Positions 1 to 10,221 of a stretch of DNA of 64,000 bases are shown piece after piece (the stretch's first letter is position 1; the number at the start of each line of letters is the position of its first letter). The stretch lies in assembly GCA_035610365.1 (NCBI GenBank), contig CM069435.1, forward strand, positions 63,361,389 to 63,425,388, in the 5' to 3' direction. This stretch comes from Aquatica leii. Lineage: Eukaryota > Arthropoda > Insecta > Coleoptera > Lampyridae. The notes below the pieces were generated by a model. That model had not been told where the DNA came from. It saw only the letters and a list, made by a program, of their open reading frames with translations, and did no database searches. The position numbers and the translations under genes are program-made.

Positions 1-1090
1 TCACACTTGCTCTCCTTTATTATTATTAAATCAAGTTTAAGGATTTCTCTATATAGTCAACACTTAGTTTTTATTATATCGAGCGAGGCACATTCACTGA
101 GTTCCTCTACTATAAGTACTTCTTGTTTCATCGATTTCCATTTGATTTGTCATTAATATTTTAAAGTTTGTTAGCTGTTTCTTTATAATTTTTTTCAACT
201 GCGAATGTAGCGGTATAATTCGCGAAAGCAGCTACAGACTTATTCTCTAAATTTAACGTCACGCGTATAAAGGAGATTACTGGAACTAACAAGATCTTTA
301 GTTTTTTTTAGAGTTAAATAGTACATATAACAGAAATACTTTACGGGGATTAGTAGTATTTAGTTATAAAGCTATGTGCGGTATATCTTCGGAATATTGC
401 GGTATTCTGCTGAGTTAAAATGAAACTAATTTTCCGCTAAAACTATCCAGCATTTAGCAAATTTTCGCAAAAAGTTGATAGACTGTCAACTTTTAGCGGA
501 GGACCGCGTGCTTTCTTTATATTTTTACCGTTTATAAATAAACAATGAACAATACAGTTTATATTGTACACAATTGGGTATACCACAGAAATTTAGAGCT
601 TTGGCACTATTGGATTTATTATTACTTACTGAAGCTAAGGATCAAAATAAACTCAGTAAGTAGAGCAAACGTCAAAGACAACCAAAGTTCTGGATGCCAC
701 CGATATTTTAAAAACAATCGGTACTAATTATATTTATTACATAAATGTTTACAGGCACCTCCCAAAATTTCGCAACAATTTTGTCGCCAATGGCAACCAC
801 TACAATTAGCGGTAAAAAAAGGCACGATATGCCGCAATAAATTTACGATATATCGCACATGCGGACTACGCTTTAGAGTATTTACTTGATAGAAAAATAC
901 ATACTATCTGACCAAATTTGACTTGGACTGGTCTATTTAAACCGCACGCGTAAACCGAATCTGATTTTGTTTCTAGGTTATTAGTACAACCTACTTGACA
1001 TTTGTGTGAAGTTCGAGCGGAATACGATTAGTGTGAGTTTGGCAGCCATTTGTTAACGACGCGAAAAGTTTATGTTTTATCTTTATTTTT
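1..1090. other. AT-rich stretch, no gene seen; nested small hairpins
   Basis: No reading frame here resembles a known protein. The only structure noticed is nested inverted repeats: TCCGCTAAAA (433-442) pairs with TTTTAGCGGA (491-500), and AAAGTTGA (471-478) pairs with TCAACTTT (486-493). Confidence 0.5.
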
Positions 1091-1099
1091 ATTATAGAA

Positions 1100-1445
1100 A
1101 AATAATTGAACGAGTTATACCGAAAGAGCTACATTTTTTGCAAAGAAGTCGAGATTGCAAGAGAGATGCTTGCCAACATAGCTGATGATGAACATAGATC
1201 AAACGCATTATTACTGGTGACGAAACGTAAGTTGATGAATATGACGTCGAAACTATACTTAACAATCTAGCGAATGGCGCGTTAAAAATGTACCAAAACT
1301 GAGAAAAAAACACGTCAAAGTCGGTCAAAAATCAAGGTGATGCTCATTGCTTCTTTGGTTACCGTAGTGTGTTTTATCACGAATTCATTCCAGAGGATCA
1401 AATGGTCAATAAGGAATAATACTTGGCCGTCTTGAGGCGGCCTCG
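1100..1445 (+). pseudogene. mariner transposase remnant
   Basis: Fragments in shifting plus-strand frames read like the central part of a mariner (DD34D) transposase: a segment with REMLANIADDEH, then ITGDET followed by EYDVET (around 1210-1255, holding the first catalytic Asp), then KKKHVKVGQKS-type basic sequence, then YHEFIPEDQMVNKE and LAVLRR. Family knowledge: mariner proteins are about 345 residues; only about 115 residues' worth is visible and neither terminus nor inverted repeat was found. Several frame changes and stops make it non-functional. Assignment rests on the ordered run of family words rather than a search; fairly sure of mariner, unsure of subfamily. Confidence 0.7.
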
Positions 1446-2624
1446 CATCGCATTAACGTTACTTTTAACGGTTTGTTACGTAAATTAGTATGAGTTTGTG
1501 CAAATACTTACAAAACTCATCTTGACCATACTCTAGTAGAAGAAAGCCACTCAAAACAAATCAAAAACGTATTTTCAGTGTAAAAAACTTAGAACAAAAA
1601 ATTATTTTCATAATTTCTTACAAAAACATTTATAATACGAAACAAATTGATTTAATTTTATTAAAACATGAAATAAAATAACACACCAATTATATTTATG
1701 TATTGAATTTTATGAAACGTAAATTGGGCAATTTATCAAAAACTGTTTTTAGTATTAACTTTTAAGCATTTTAAAAACGTTTTGTGGTAACACACGTGTA
1801 CAATATTACAACAGTTGGATATAGATCAATCCAAATTTGACTTATCCAGTATACTTCTGTAATTAATTGTCTAAACTAAAATACTCGTTGTTAATAGCTT
1901 TGGTCTGAGGTTAAAATCTTCTCGAGTACGATACACATTTAATGAAATAAATGGTCGCTTTTAAGATACGTAAATCAAATTTGTCGACCCACTCCATTTG
2001 ATCTTTGAAGACTTGAATATTTCTAGCTTAGTTTCTTTTCCTAATAACAATACTTATTGTGTACGAATAATTCTTACATACTTATAAATTTACTTCATTT
2101 GCTTTAAAAAAAACTTTCCAGTTACATGTATGCATACATAGCAGATTTTGTTTATCGAAAAACTACCACAAGATAAATAATATTTTAGATTCTAGCAAAA
2201 AACTTTTAAATAAGGTTTAAACATTCTAACCTACAAATCTGTCGTAAACAGCTGAGAAAAATGATTTGTGCTTTGTGCATTGTCATTACGTGTAAAATCT
2301 TTGCCTTGAATTATTTAGACATCTATTAACAGTAAAAATACAATTACTTATATCAGAATGTCTTCAAACTTAATTATAAAAAAAATGTATCCTCCTTTTT
2401 AATTATGATGTTTTTAATTGTTTTTTCAGTACTTAAACTATCAGCTATGTGCAGAAATGTCGCGCATAGGTTTTCAACTTTACAAGTTTTCTATAATTGT
2501 GTTTTATAAAATGCAAAGCTATATTTGAATTGCATAAAAGAAAGTATTTACTTATTGAAATGTCTAACATTAAAATTTGTACGTATTTGATATACTTTAA
2601 TCAAGCAATTTACAAGCAATCTGC
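1446..2624. other. AT-rich stretch, nothing recognised
   Basis: No coding similarity, repeat boundary or RNA gene noticed on either strand. Confidence 0.4.
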
Positions 2625-2700
2625 CATAGTGTAGCGTATCTGATGGTTTCCCATTACGCCGACAAATAAAAGGTCCGTGGTTTAAATCCCCGTGGCTACC
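2625..2700 (+). repeat. tRNA-like block (SINE head or tRNA pseudogene)
   Basis: An A-box-like TAGCGTATCTGATGG (2632-2646) and a B-box-like GGTTTAAATCC (2679-2689) are separated by roughly tRNA spacing, and the block ends in GGCTACCA. GCGT (2634-2637) can pair with ACGC (2656-2659) but the loop is too long for a normal D-arm, and no seven-base-pair acceptor stem forms. So it is not a working tRNA; a tRNA-derived SINE head or old pseudogene fits better. No SINE tail or second copy was seen in the window. Confidence 0.35.
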
Positions 2701-3756
2701 AGTTCTAAAAATTTGTAACTACCACCGCCGCTTTAATTAAAAACTTTAATAGAAACTTAAAAACAGTAATACAACAAATGCTATTCAAGAACAAAATTTA
2801 TTTCAAAACCATTATTTTTATTTTACTTTCCAAAGTTATTTCTAAATTGTATTTTGGAAATGTTTTTTATTCAACACCAACGTGACATTTTCTCAACGAA
2901 TCATTAAGACATTTATTAAACAAATCAAACTCGTTTTGTTGTACGCGGACATTTGAGGTTCTTGTAGTTATTATAAAGCATTTGTCTGCCAAAATTTAAA
3001 AGTTTACTGTAAAAACAATTTTGTAGCATTTAAGAAACGGATTTGTTTTACTAGGGTAGGCGTTAACTACAAAAACGTGAACACTTTTATGTTAATTCAT
3101 TTTCATCAACTTCATTGTGCCCTGATTATCTACTTAATTCTAAATTACATTAATTGTTTAAGTGGTGACTACTAGAAAACGCAATGACGTTTGTTTATTT
3201 GATAATTTTGAATCTTTTTATTTGTCTCTGTCTTAATTGTTCTTATCCAAGGGAATGGTGCTATTAATTTTAGGTCATCGTTTCATTTAGTTTATAGGCG
3301 GCTCACACGTTTGCCAGTTGATAGTCTCCATTTTTGTATTTTTTTGTTCCAGCGTTTATAATGCATACCAAAACCATCAAAGAACATGACGGTTCTCGCC
3401 ATTTGTCTAGCCAAGATGGATAGATTAGGTCAACCACTTCTTTATTAGTAACATGTCAACTTAAATAAAAATTACATACGGAACAAATACCTATAACTAG
3501 TTTTAAAGAAGTCTGATGGAAAACATGAGTTGAGTAAGAAAATTCGTAAAAAGTCCGTTCTGAACAAATCCTTAAAAGTCCGCAATAAAGATTCAATTAA
3601 CTATCCAAGCAACCATAAATCACCAATGTTAAATAAACGTAACTATTAATGATTGAGAGTAAGGTCGCTACATTTTGATCATCTTAACGGCCAAATTACA
3701 GTTTTCTACGATCCCAAAAACTGTACGCCATGCATGCGTGCGGGTGATTGAGTGTG
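2701..3756. other. AT-rich stretch, nothing recognised
   Basis: No coding similarity or clear repeat boundary seen. Confidence 0.4.
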
Positions 3757-3869
3757 TGCGTCTGTGTGCGTGGGTCTCACTCACGATAACTCTCTCGGTT
3801 TTATCAAAAGATGGGCCTGATAAAGAAACCGGAAGTGGGTGTATCCGCTATTTTTAACAGTTTTTCGTA
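3757..3869 (+). mobile_element. Penelope-like element, 5' leader fragment
   Basis: The stretch with TCTCGGTTTTATCAAAAGAT and the following GATAAAGAAACCGGAAGT, ending TTTTTAACAGTTTTTCG, is a close copy of 18,208-18,290, where it leads into the Penelope-like reverse transcriptase. It begins after a GTGTGTGCGTCTGTGTGCG run and stops abruptly, with no RT following. It is a truncated fragment of the same family, about 180 bp upstream of the hammerhead ribozyme. Confidence 0.65.
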
Positions 3870-4050
3870 AATAATTTTGTACGTATGCAAATTATTTGAA
3901 TTATTTTTACAGTTTCTTATAGTAATAATTCTTCCTCACAAGTTATTCAAATAAAAAAGCTTTCTAACATTTACAGTTTATTAGATATTTGATTTATAAT
4001 TTAAAATGAATTCCAAATATAATTTGGCTATATTATAAGCTATAAGGGGC

Positions 4051-4166
4051 GTTAATGCAATTGTGGGAACTACATTAGGGGGTATCTCCTACTGCTGATG
4101 AGCCCCAAAAGGGCGAAACGGCCGTCCAGTAGTTCACTCTGGTTGCGTTTGCACAATTGCATTGAC
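4051..4166. repeat. 15-bp inverted repeat enclosing the hammerhead
   Basis: GTTAATGCAATTGTG (4051-4065) and CACAATTGCATTGAC (4152-4166) are inverted copies, 14 of 15 positions Watson-Crick and the other G-T. The 86 bases between them hold the ribozyme, so a transcript could place the ribozyme in the loop of a stable stem. No such repeat was noticed around the other ribozyme-like motifs here. Confidence 0.7.
4089..4132 (+). ncRNA. Hammerhead ribozyme (type I)
   Basis: All conserved hammerhead parts are present in order. Stem I is CTACTG (4089-4094) with CAGTAG (4127-4132), six base pairs. The core is CTGATGA (4095-4101). Stem II is GCCC (4102-4105) with GGGC (4111-4114) and loop CAAAA. The second core strand is GAAA (4115-4118). 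Stem III is ACGGCCGT (4118-4125), a perfect 8-base palindrome that can close as two pairs with a GGCC loop or pair between two molecules. The cleavage triplet is GTC, so self-cleavage is predicted after C4126. Very short or palindromic helix III is known for hammerheads in Penelope-like retroelements and in the schistosome satellite. The open helix is stem I, hence type I. Activity is inferred. Confidence 0.85.
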
Positions 4167-4363
4167 ATTGCTTACCTCCAATGTCCTTTTACGTTGTGGT
4201 TTTATCCCGACGAATTATTCAAAGCAAATTTTGAATTTCGCGGGTGTTAAACTAATTTCAACGTGTCACCACTGTTTATAGCTATTTACAGTAAACTTTA
4301 GGCACATAGTAAAATCACACTATGAGATGGCTCTGCCACACTTTGGAAAATTATTAAATGTGG

Positions 4364-4890
4364 TAAGATTTGAAACGCACATAATACAGTGCAAAAGATG
4401 TCAACATTACGGGCACACCAGAAATTAGTGCACACAGGCTTACAAATGTGTCAAATGCGCTGGACTTCATGAGTATCGTACATGTAAAAAAACAAAAGCA
4501 GATGGCAACTCGGGAGAATGTGCACTATGTGGAGAAGCGCATCCGGCGAATTACAAAAAAAAATAAGATTTATTTAGAGGACGGAAGACAACCACAAAGA
4601 ATTGGTAATGCATTCCAAATAATTAACAAACTACAAACACAAAATGTAATTGCTGAGAAGAACGCAATTGATAAAAACATGGCTAAAAACGTAATGCAGT
4701 ATGCAGAAATAGTAAACCAATCAAATGACAATCATCGCAACATATTAACAAATCCAGTAGTATCTAATAATCATCAACATAACGAATTATCTAACTTTTT
4801 TAAATATAATATCAAATGTACCAAAAATAATAGAAGAATAACAACAAACTATCACCATGTTAAAAAATGAAATTCAACAACTAAGATAAC
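4364..4890 (+). pseudogene. LINE ORF1 (gag-like, CCHC zinc knuckles)
   Basis: A frame opening with THIIQCKRCQHYGHTRN, then after a stop CTQAYKCVKCAGLHEYRTC and ECALCGEAHPANYK, shows successive CCHC-type knuckles, including CxxCxxYGH and CxxCGExHPA, as in Jockey ORF1 nucleic-acid-binding proteins. In the living family this protein coats the element RNA. After the knuckles, an asparagine- and glutamine-rich tail runs in another frame (4448-4870 is open but starts out of frame with the knuckles). One stop lies between the knuckles and a frameshift follows them, so the protein is broken. It directly precedes ORF2. Confidence 0.75.
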
Positions 4891-4910
4891 TAATTACTGA
4901 AAATAAATAA

Positions 4911-7330
4911 TGGTACAATTACTGAGAATAGGTGGATGGAACGCAAACGGAGTTTTAAAACACAAACATGAAATTTAAAACTTTTTAACATTAAACGAAA
5001 TAGATATTTTATTAATATCTGAGTCTCACCTGCACATCAGTGCGCAACTTTAAATCTTTGAGTATAACGTTTACAATGCAGGACATCCAAATGCGGAGCA
5101 ACAGTAATAGTCAAAAAAACTCTTAAACACCATGAGCTATCTAAAATTAAAGAAAACCTTATGCAAGCAGCTGCCCAAACAGCAATGTAAGCTTATATCA
5201 AGATTGCAGCAAACTTGTCGTGATAAATATAAAACTTGCAGCAATATTGTCGTGACAAGTTTGGAGACTTGCAGCTAGTTTGCTGCAAGTTGACTAAGGA
5301 AGCAATAACAAGCTTGTGACAACCTTGTCGCGACAAACTTGCAGCAATATTGTCATGACAAGTTTGGAGACTTGCAGCAAGTTTGCAGCAAGCGTGTGTC
5401 GTCAAAGTTGCCAATATTACCAATATTCCTGTAAACTTGCAGCAAGATTCGTAAACTTGGCAAGGAAAAAGCAAGCTAAAAGCAAACTTGCTGTAAGTTT
5501 ACATGCTATCTGGGTGCCATCATGATTGATGATCAAGAAGGTCCACTATGTGTTTCAGCAATCTACTTCTTACCAAACTACCCTCTAAATAAACATTCTT
5601 TTATAGATTTTTAGGGCATTCGGAGCAAGATTTCTGGCTGGTGGAGATCACAATGCAAAACATAAAAGTTGAGGCTCAAGGTTATCACCACCAGGAAGAG
5701 GTAGGATTCTGTATGAAGTAATCTACAAAATGCGTTTAAGTCACCTGTCAACTTACAAAGCGACATATTAGCCAACAGATCAAAATCGACTACTAGATTT
5801 ACTAGACTCCTTTGTCGTTAAGAGCATATCTAAAAAACATCTGCAAATTGAAACAAATGAAAATCTGCTTTCCGATCATACTCCAATTATTGCTGCCATA
5901 ATATCAAAACCAAAAGAAAAAACACAACCACCTAGGATAGTTAATAAAACAACAGACTAGGACTTGTTCTAACAAATACTAGAAGAACAAGTAAACCTGA
6001 AAATTTTACTAAAATCGCCACAAGATTTAGAACTAGCTATTGAGATATTTACGAAACAGATCCAAAAAGCAGCTTGGGAATCAACAATACAAAATAAGAG
6101 GTATAAAAGGGTTTAGGAAAAATGTCTAATTATAATAAGAGCTAAAATACTGGAAAAACGAAAACTAAAAAAAAATGGCAACAAACAAAACAGCTAGAAA
6201 AAAAACTAAACAGAATATGTAGAGAAGTGAGAGAACTAATAAGAAAACATAACAATGAGTCTTTTGAGTATTATCTAAGCAATCTAACTCCAAGTATAGA
6301 TACAGACTATGCTTTACCAATTGGCTCTAATACCTAAATTAGGAACAGCAAATGAAGTCATTATTATAATTAAAAACCTAAGAAAAAAGAAATCTCTAGG
6401 GCATGATCTTATAACTGCAGAAGTAATGAACAATTTGCCAAGAAAAGGAATAGTTTTTCAGGCAGAAATTATTAATGCCATCGTGAGAACTGGATACTTT
6501 CCTGTTCTATGGAAAATTGTAGTCATACAGGCCAATTAGTTTGTTGCTTATAATGTCGAAAATTGCAGAAAAGGTTATTGCAAAAATACTACAAATCAAT
6601 ATAGATAAGAATAGTAAAAAACATGCAAACAACTTTATCAAGAAAAACGTAATGCAGTATTCGTAGATGTCGGCCAGGTTTTTTTACCGAGTCTGGTCAG
6701 GTCTACTGTATAAATTAAAAAGGAACGTTTTTCACTTACTTTACATCGTCTTAGTGTCTTATCCAAAAGAAAGATACTTCTATGTTAAATATGAAGATAG
6801 TGTAACAAATATTCATAATATAAAAACTGGCGTTCTACAGCGTAGTGTCCTAGAACCAATTATATATAGTATATTTACAGCAGACTTTCCGACCACCAAA
6901 GATTTCCTAACTGCGACGTTTGCAGATAATACTGATGTAGTGGTCAAAAATAATAATTTAGAAGAAGCAACAAGAATATTGCAAGACAACATCAACAAAA
7001 TAATAAAATGGACAAGCAAATAGAAAATAAAAATAAACGAGGAAAAATAAATAATAAAGTAATCCCGTAAACAAATACAGTAAAATATCTAGGATTACAT
7101 TTGGACAAGAGACTGACGTGGAAAACCCATGTCTGGACTAAAAGCAAGCAACTTGGTATTAAATTTAAAAAAAACACTACTAGCTACTTGTACGTAAATC
7201 TGTCATATCACTACATAATAACATTCTGCCACATAACGCAATCATTCGACCTGTTTGAACCTGAGATCGACATCCGTCAAGATCTTCAAATACCTTCTGT
7301 AAAACAAGCGATAGTGCAGTGATAAATACA
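4911..7330 (+). pseudogene. LINE ORF2: endonuclease and reverse transcriptase
   Basis: The start MVQLLRIGGWNANG is the usual opening of the AP-type endonuclease (N of WNANG is a core residue); LLISESHLHI holds the catalytic Glu of the SETH-like motif. AGGDHNAKH-like and SDHTPIIAA words (5,640 and 5,870) follow. The reverse transcriptase runs from KNLRKKKSLGHDLIT (around 6,380) through TGVLQRSVLEPIIY (6,830) to TFADNTDVV (6,916). The catalytic FADD box reads FADN at 6,919-6,930, so the second Asp is lost. A C-terminal YLGLHLDKRLTWKTH block (around 7,090) closes the recognisable part. Stops and shifts are frequent. This enzyme would nick DNA and copy the element RNA at the target; it cannot work here. 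Confidence 0.8.
5174..5514. mobile_element. 341-bp MITE-like insertion with internal repeats
   Basis: The block starts CCCAAACAGCAATGTAA and ends TTACATGCTATCTGGG, imperfect inverted ends, with TG on both sides (5172-5173, 5515-5516). Taking it out joins the LINE frame smoothly into QAAAIMIDDQEGPL, so the insertion is real and younger than the LINE. Inside, a unit starting AACTTGCAGCAATATTGTC occurs twice at a 103-bp period (from 5233 and from 5336), and CTTGCAGCAAG-type words recur in both orientations. There is no coding capacity. The superfamily is not identified; a 2-bp duplication would suit several DDE groups. Confidence 0.75.
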
Positions 7331-7450
7331 TTACACGTCTAAATAAACTCCGTAACTCCCAACCTAACTTGCTGGATAATAGTGAGCAATTAAATTGACT
7401 TGCTATTACAATCCCATTGAATTTACCATACAGACAATAAAAATTCAATA

Positions 7451-9439
7451 ATTAATAGTAAGAATTTTTTACTAAAAATTATAGTTTTAAGTAACACTAG
7501 ACCAAAAGGTATAATCTCATATAGAGTGTAAGACACTGGGTCGTAACTCTTACAAAACCTAACAACAAAAATGCTTAGTGTTAAACAAATTGCATTTTGT
7601 GTAAATAAATAAATAAGAAAATTAGTTATCATTGTTTCTGACCTCAATCTTGTTATATATGTCTGTAGCATTATATTATGTTTTATTCTTAAATATTATT
7701 ACTACTAAGTTGTAGTAGTTTATGATTTTTTTGCTAAATTATTATTACTTAGTATAACAGATTCTTCAAATCGACAAAAGACAAATACCGATAACAGTTT
7801 TTTCTTTTCCAAAATCTGATATTTCGCAAATAAATTTCTTGTTCTTTATTTATATTTTATTTCTGTTGTATTGTGGTATTAGTATTAATAGTTTCAGTAA
7901 ATTTTAGGAATTTATTATTAACGTTTTTTTATGCTTCTAATTACAAATTTTATTTTTACAAACAAATTTTTATTTTGTTTCAAAAAATTATATATTATTT
8001 CATTAGGTTCTTTTATAATTTTGTTTTTAAAAAATTTTTCTCATAAAGACATTCTTTAAAGTAATATTCGGTTTTTTGCTTTTTAATATATAAAATAAAA
8101 CAATAACTTAAAACTTTATTGTTGTTTTTACGCTGAAATTGAATTTATATTGTAACTGCAAGCTTATATGTAAATGAATGTATATTTTAACTGCAATAAT
8201 TTAGGAAGGAAGCTAAACTTTCATGTTTTGTTACTTTTAGAAATTACAAAATTTTTGTCCTTGAATAACTTCAAAAATATGACTTAGTTCAATGTAGTTA
8301 TTAAAATTTTTAACAAATTTAATTGTTTTTCCTTTGCAGTAGATAATTGGAACCAAAAATAAAATTTATGCAGCGCTAAATATAAAACAAATTAAGAAAA
8401 AACAACAAATGTTGAAGATAAAGCAAAAAATTATTAAGTGTCACAGAAAAAATGTTTTTTAGAATTTTTTTTAAAACCTTACTACTGAGATATTCAATAA
8501 CGTAGGAACGTTTTGAAGAACTTGATGAATTTGCTATTTCATTAATATTTTGTACGTTTACATTTTAATTAATTTTTAGTAAATTCTTCTTCAATTTATA
8601 AATGCTATTCTCACCTAATTACTTGACAGAAAAAACAAACGTAATTGCTAATTTTTGATTCAATCAATAAACATTGATAGGTATATTGTAGGTATAAACG
8701 GATGTAAGAATTGACAGAATACACAACATAATTCGTAAATAGGATTTTTTACTACAGGCTCAGCGTATATAATGATAATGATGTGCTTTACTCTAATAAC
8801 AACAAAATTACATGTATTCATTGAACCGCCGAGTAATTTTATTCCAATCAAAAACTTGATTCAAAATAGTATAAAATTTTGTTATTATTATTGTAAATTA
8901 TGTTCGTGCTGACCCAAAGTGCAAGGCCAGCCGAAAACGTTTGCAAACATCTTGTAAGCAAAATGAACGCAAATATAACATTAGTTATATTAGTTAATCC
9001 GTTATGGTCTAATTGAAAAGATAATTAGAATAACAATTTGTTCAGCGAAATCGGCTGTTGATTAGTTGTATACGTAGGTGTAAAGATTTAATGAGCATTG
9101 CAAAAAGTATATCAGCAAAATTTTCATTAGTAATTTTTGTGGTGGTTTTGTTAACTAAAATAGTAGTTTCGTTATTTAAAATAAAAATATATACTTTAAA
9201 TAGTTTGATATAAGTATGGAAAGTCTTGTTCGTCTCTTAAAAATTAAACGACAACAATTTTGATAATTTAACAATGAGTACTTTTATGAGTAGTCTGCGT
9301 AGTCAGTAGTCAAAATAATTTTAAAACAATAAAAAAAAATATATATTCGCTAAATGATGTCTAACCAATAAGACATAGAAGTTTCACCATAAAACATATT
9401 AGTAATTTTTTAGGGTAAATGGTGTATTTATTTAATAAT
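7451..9439. other. AT-rich stretch, nothing recognised
   Basis: Long T- and A-rich sequence without coding similarity or clear repeat ends on either strand. Confidence 0.4.
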
Positions 9440-9442
9440 ATA

Positions 9443-9488
9443 TACATGCAAGCTTTCAAACTTGATTTAAGTTCTTCGTCAGGCAGTA
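9443..9488 (-). ncRNA. Hammerhead-like motif at Penelope end
   Basis: On the minus strand CTGACGA (9482-9476) is followed by a stem AACTT/AAGTT with a five-base loop, then GAAA (9457-9454), the palindrome AGCT, and T9450 in the cleavage position. TACTGC (9488-9483) can pair with GCA-T-GTA (9449-9443) as stem I with one bulge. All parts are in order, but stem II has an extra A at its base and stem I is short, so activity is doubtful. Its place just past the endonuclease stop fits the known hammerheads of Penelope terminal repeats. Confidence 0.4.
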
Positions 9489-9672
9489 CACATTAAATTA
9501 ATTTGACAATTGTAAAACTAAGGTAACTAAAATCAATAAACCATAAGAGAACTAGCTAATTGACTAGATAATTGCAAGTTTATTTATTTGCAGCATTTGC
9601 TCGAAGGTCTAAAGTAAAACCACCATAAAAACTCTAGACGTAGCTTAAGTGTAATTGGTGGACAAATTAAGA

Positions 9673-10213
9673 TTAGGAAATAACAGGTAACCAGGTGTCA
9701 GATAGTTTGCAACCACAGTCTCTATTGAAATTGTTAAAATATTTAATCAATAGCTTTTGTAATCTTCTTGATTTCTAGTTCTTTGTTTTACAAATTGTTT
9801 TGGTTTATCAAAATTTATATCATGAAAAGTGTCAAGTGGATGTTTGACAATGGCATACTGAAGTAAACGAAGACGTCTTCTATGTTCTTTTAAACTTGTA
9901 TCTATATTTCTACCAGTTTCGTCAATATATACCTTGCCACAGGTGCATGGGACTTGGTAAACTCTACAGGTATTGTAAAATATTTTATAGGATTCATCAA
10001 GTTTTTAATTTTAGTTGTAGTGTTATAAGCTACTTTTATTTTATGTTTTCTTAGTATTCTTCCAGTTTTGTCACTTATGTTGGAAACAAAAGATAGAATA
10101 ACAAAGTTTTGGTTAATAGTTGAATCATCTGTTAAAGTAGGTCTTGTCTTTGGTCGAAGAAACTTTTTAATTTGTTCTTTATTAAAACCATTTTCTATAA
10201 ATACTTTCTTAAG
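9673..10213 (-). pseudogene. Penelope RT C-terminus and GIY-YIG endonuclease
   Basis: The first part, EHLKKVFIENGFNKEQI then FVSNISDKTGRILRKHKIK, is the conserved linker after the Penelope reverse transcriptase. After a frame change it enters the endonuclease as VYQVPCTCGKVYIDETGRN, where the VYQ...VYI pair and the CxC are the Penelope form of GIY-YIG; the usual VYIGETGR reads VYIDETGR, a Gly to Asp change. LKEHRRRLRLLQYAIVKH and HDINFDKPK follow, and the end is NRDCGCKLSDTWLPVIS then stop. In active elements this nuclease cuts the target DNA for priming. Frameshifts make this copy dead. Confidence 0.8.
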
Positions 10214-10221
10214 GTGTTCTA

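Larger units (their letters stand above)
4330..7450 (+). mobile_element. Jockey-type LINE, decayed
   Basis: An ordered non-LTR retrotransposon: gag-like ORF1 with CCHC knuckles, then ORF2 with apurinic endonuclease and reverse transcriptase. Both frames carry many stops and shifts. The 5' end appears truncated inside ORF1 and no clear poly-A tail or target duplication was seen; the 3' limit is approximate. A separate 341-bp element sits inside the endonuclease region. The domain order and the endonuclease opening words are typical of the Jockey clade of insects. Confidence 0.85.
9440..10213 (-). mobile_element. Penelope-like element, 3' part, second family
   Basis: Reading the minus strand, the end of the reverse transcriptase is followed by a GIY-YIG endonuclease, a stop at 9,673-9,675, about 180 bp of tail and a hammerhead-like motif. 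It is too different from the 18-kb element to be a recent copy of it. It is cut at about 10,213, where a hAT terminus begins on the other side. Confidence 0.8.

Noticed and set aside
2625..2700. A functional tRNA gene
   Set aside because: A and B boxes are present but the acceptor stem does not pair and the D-arm is malformed.
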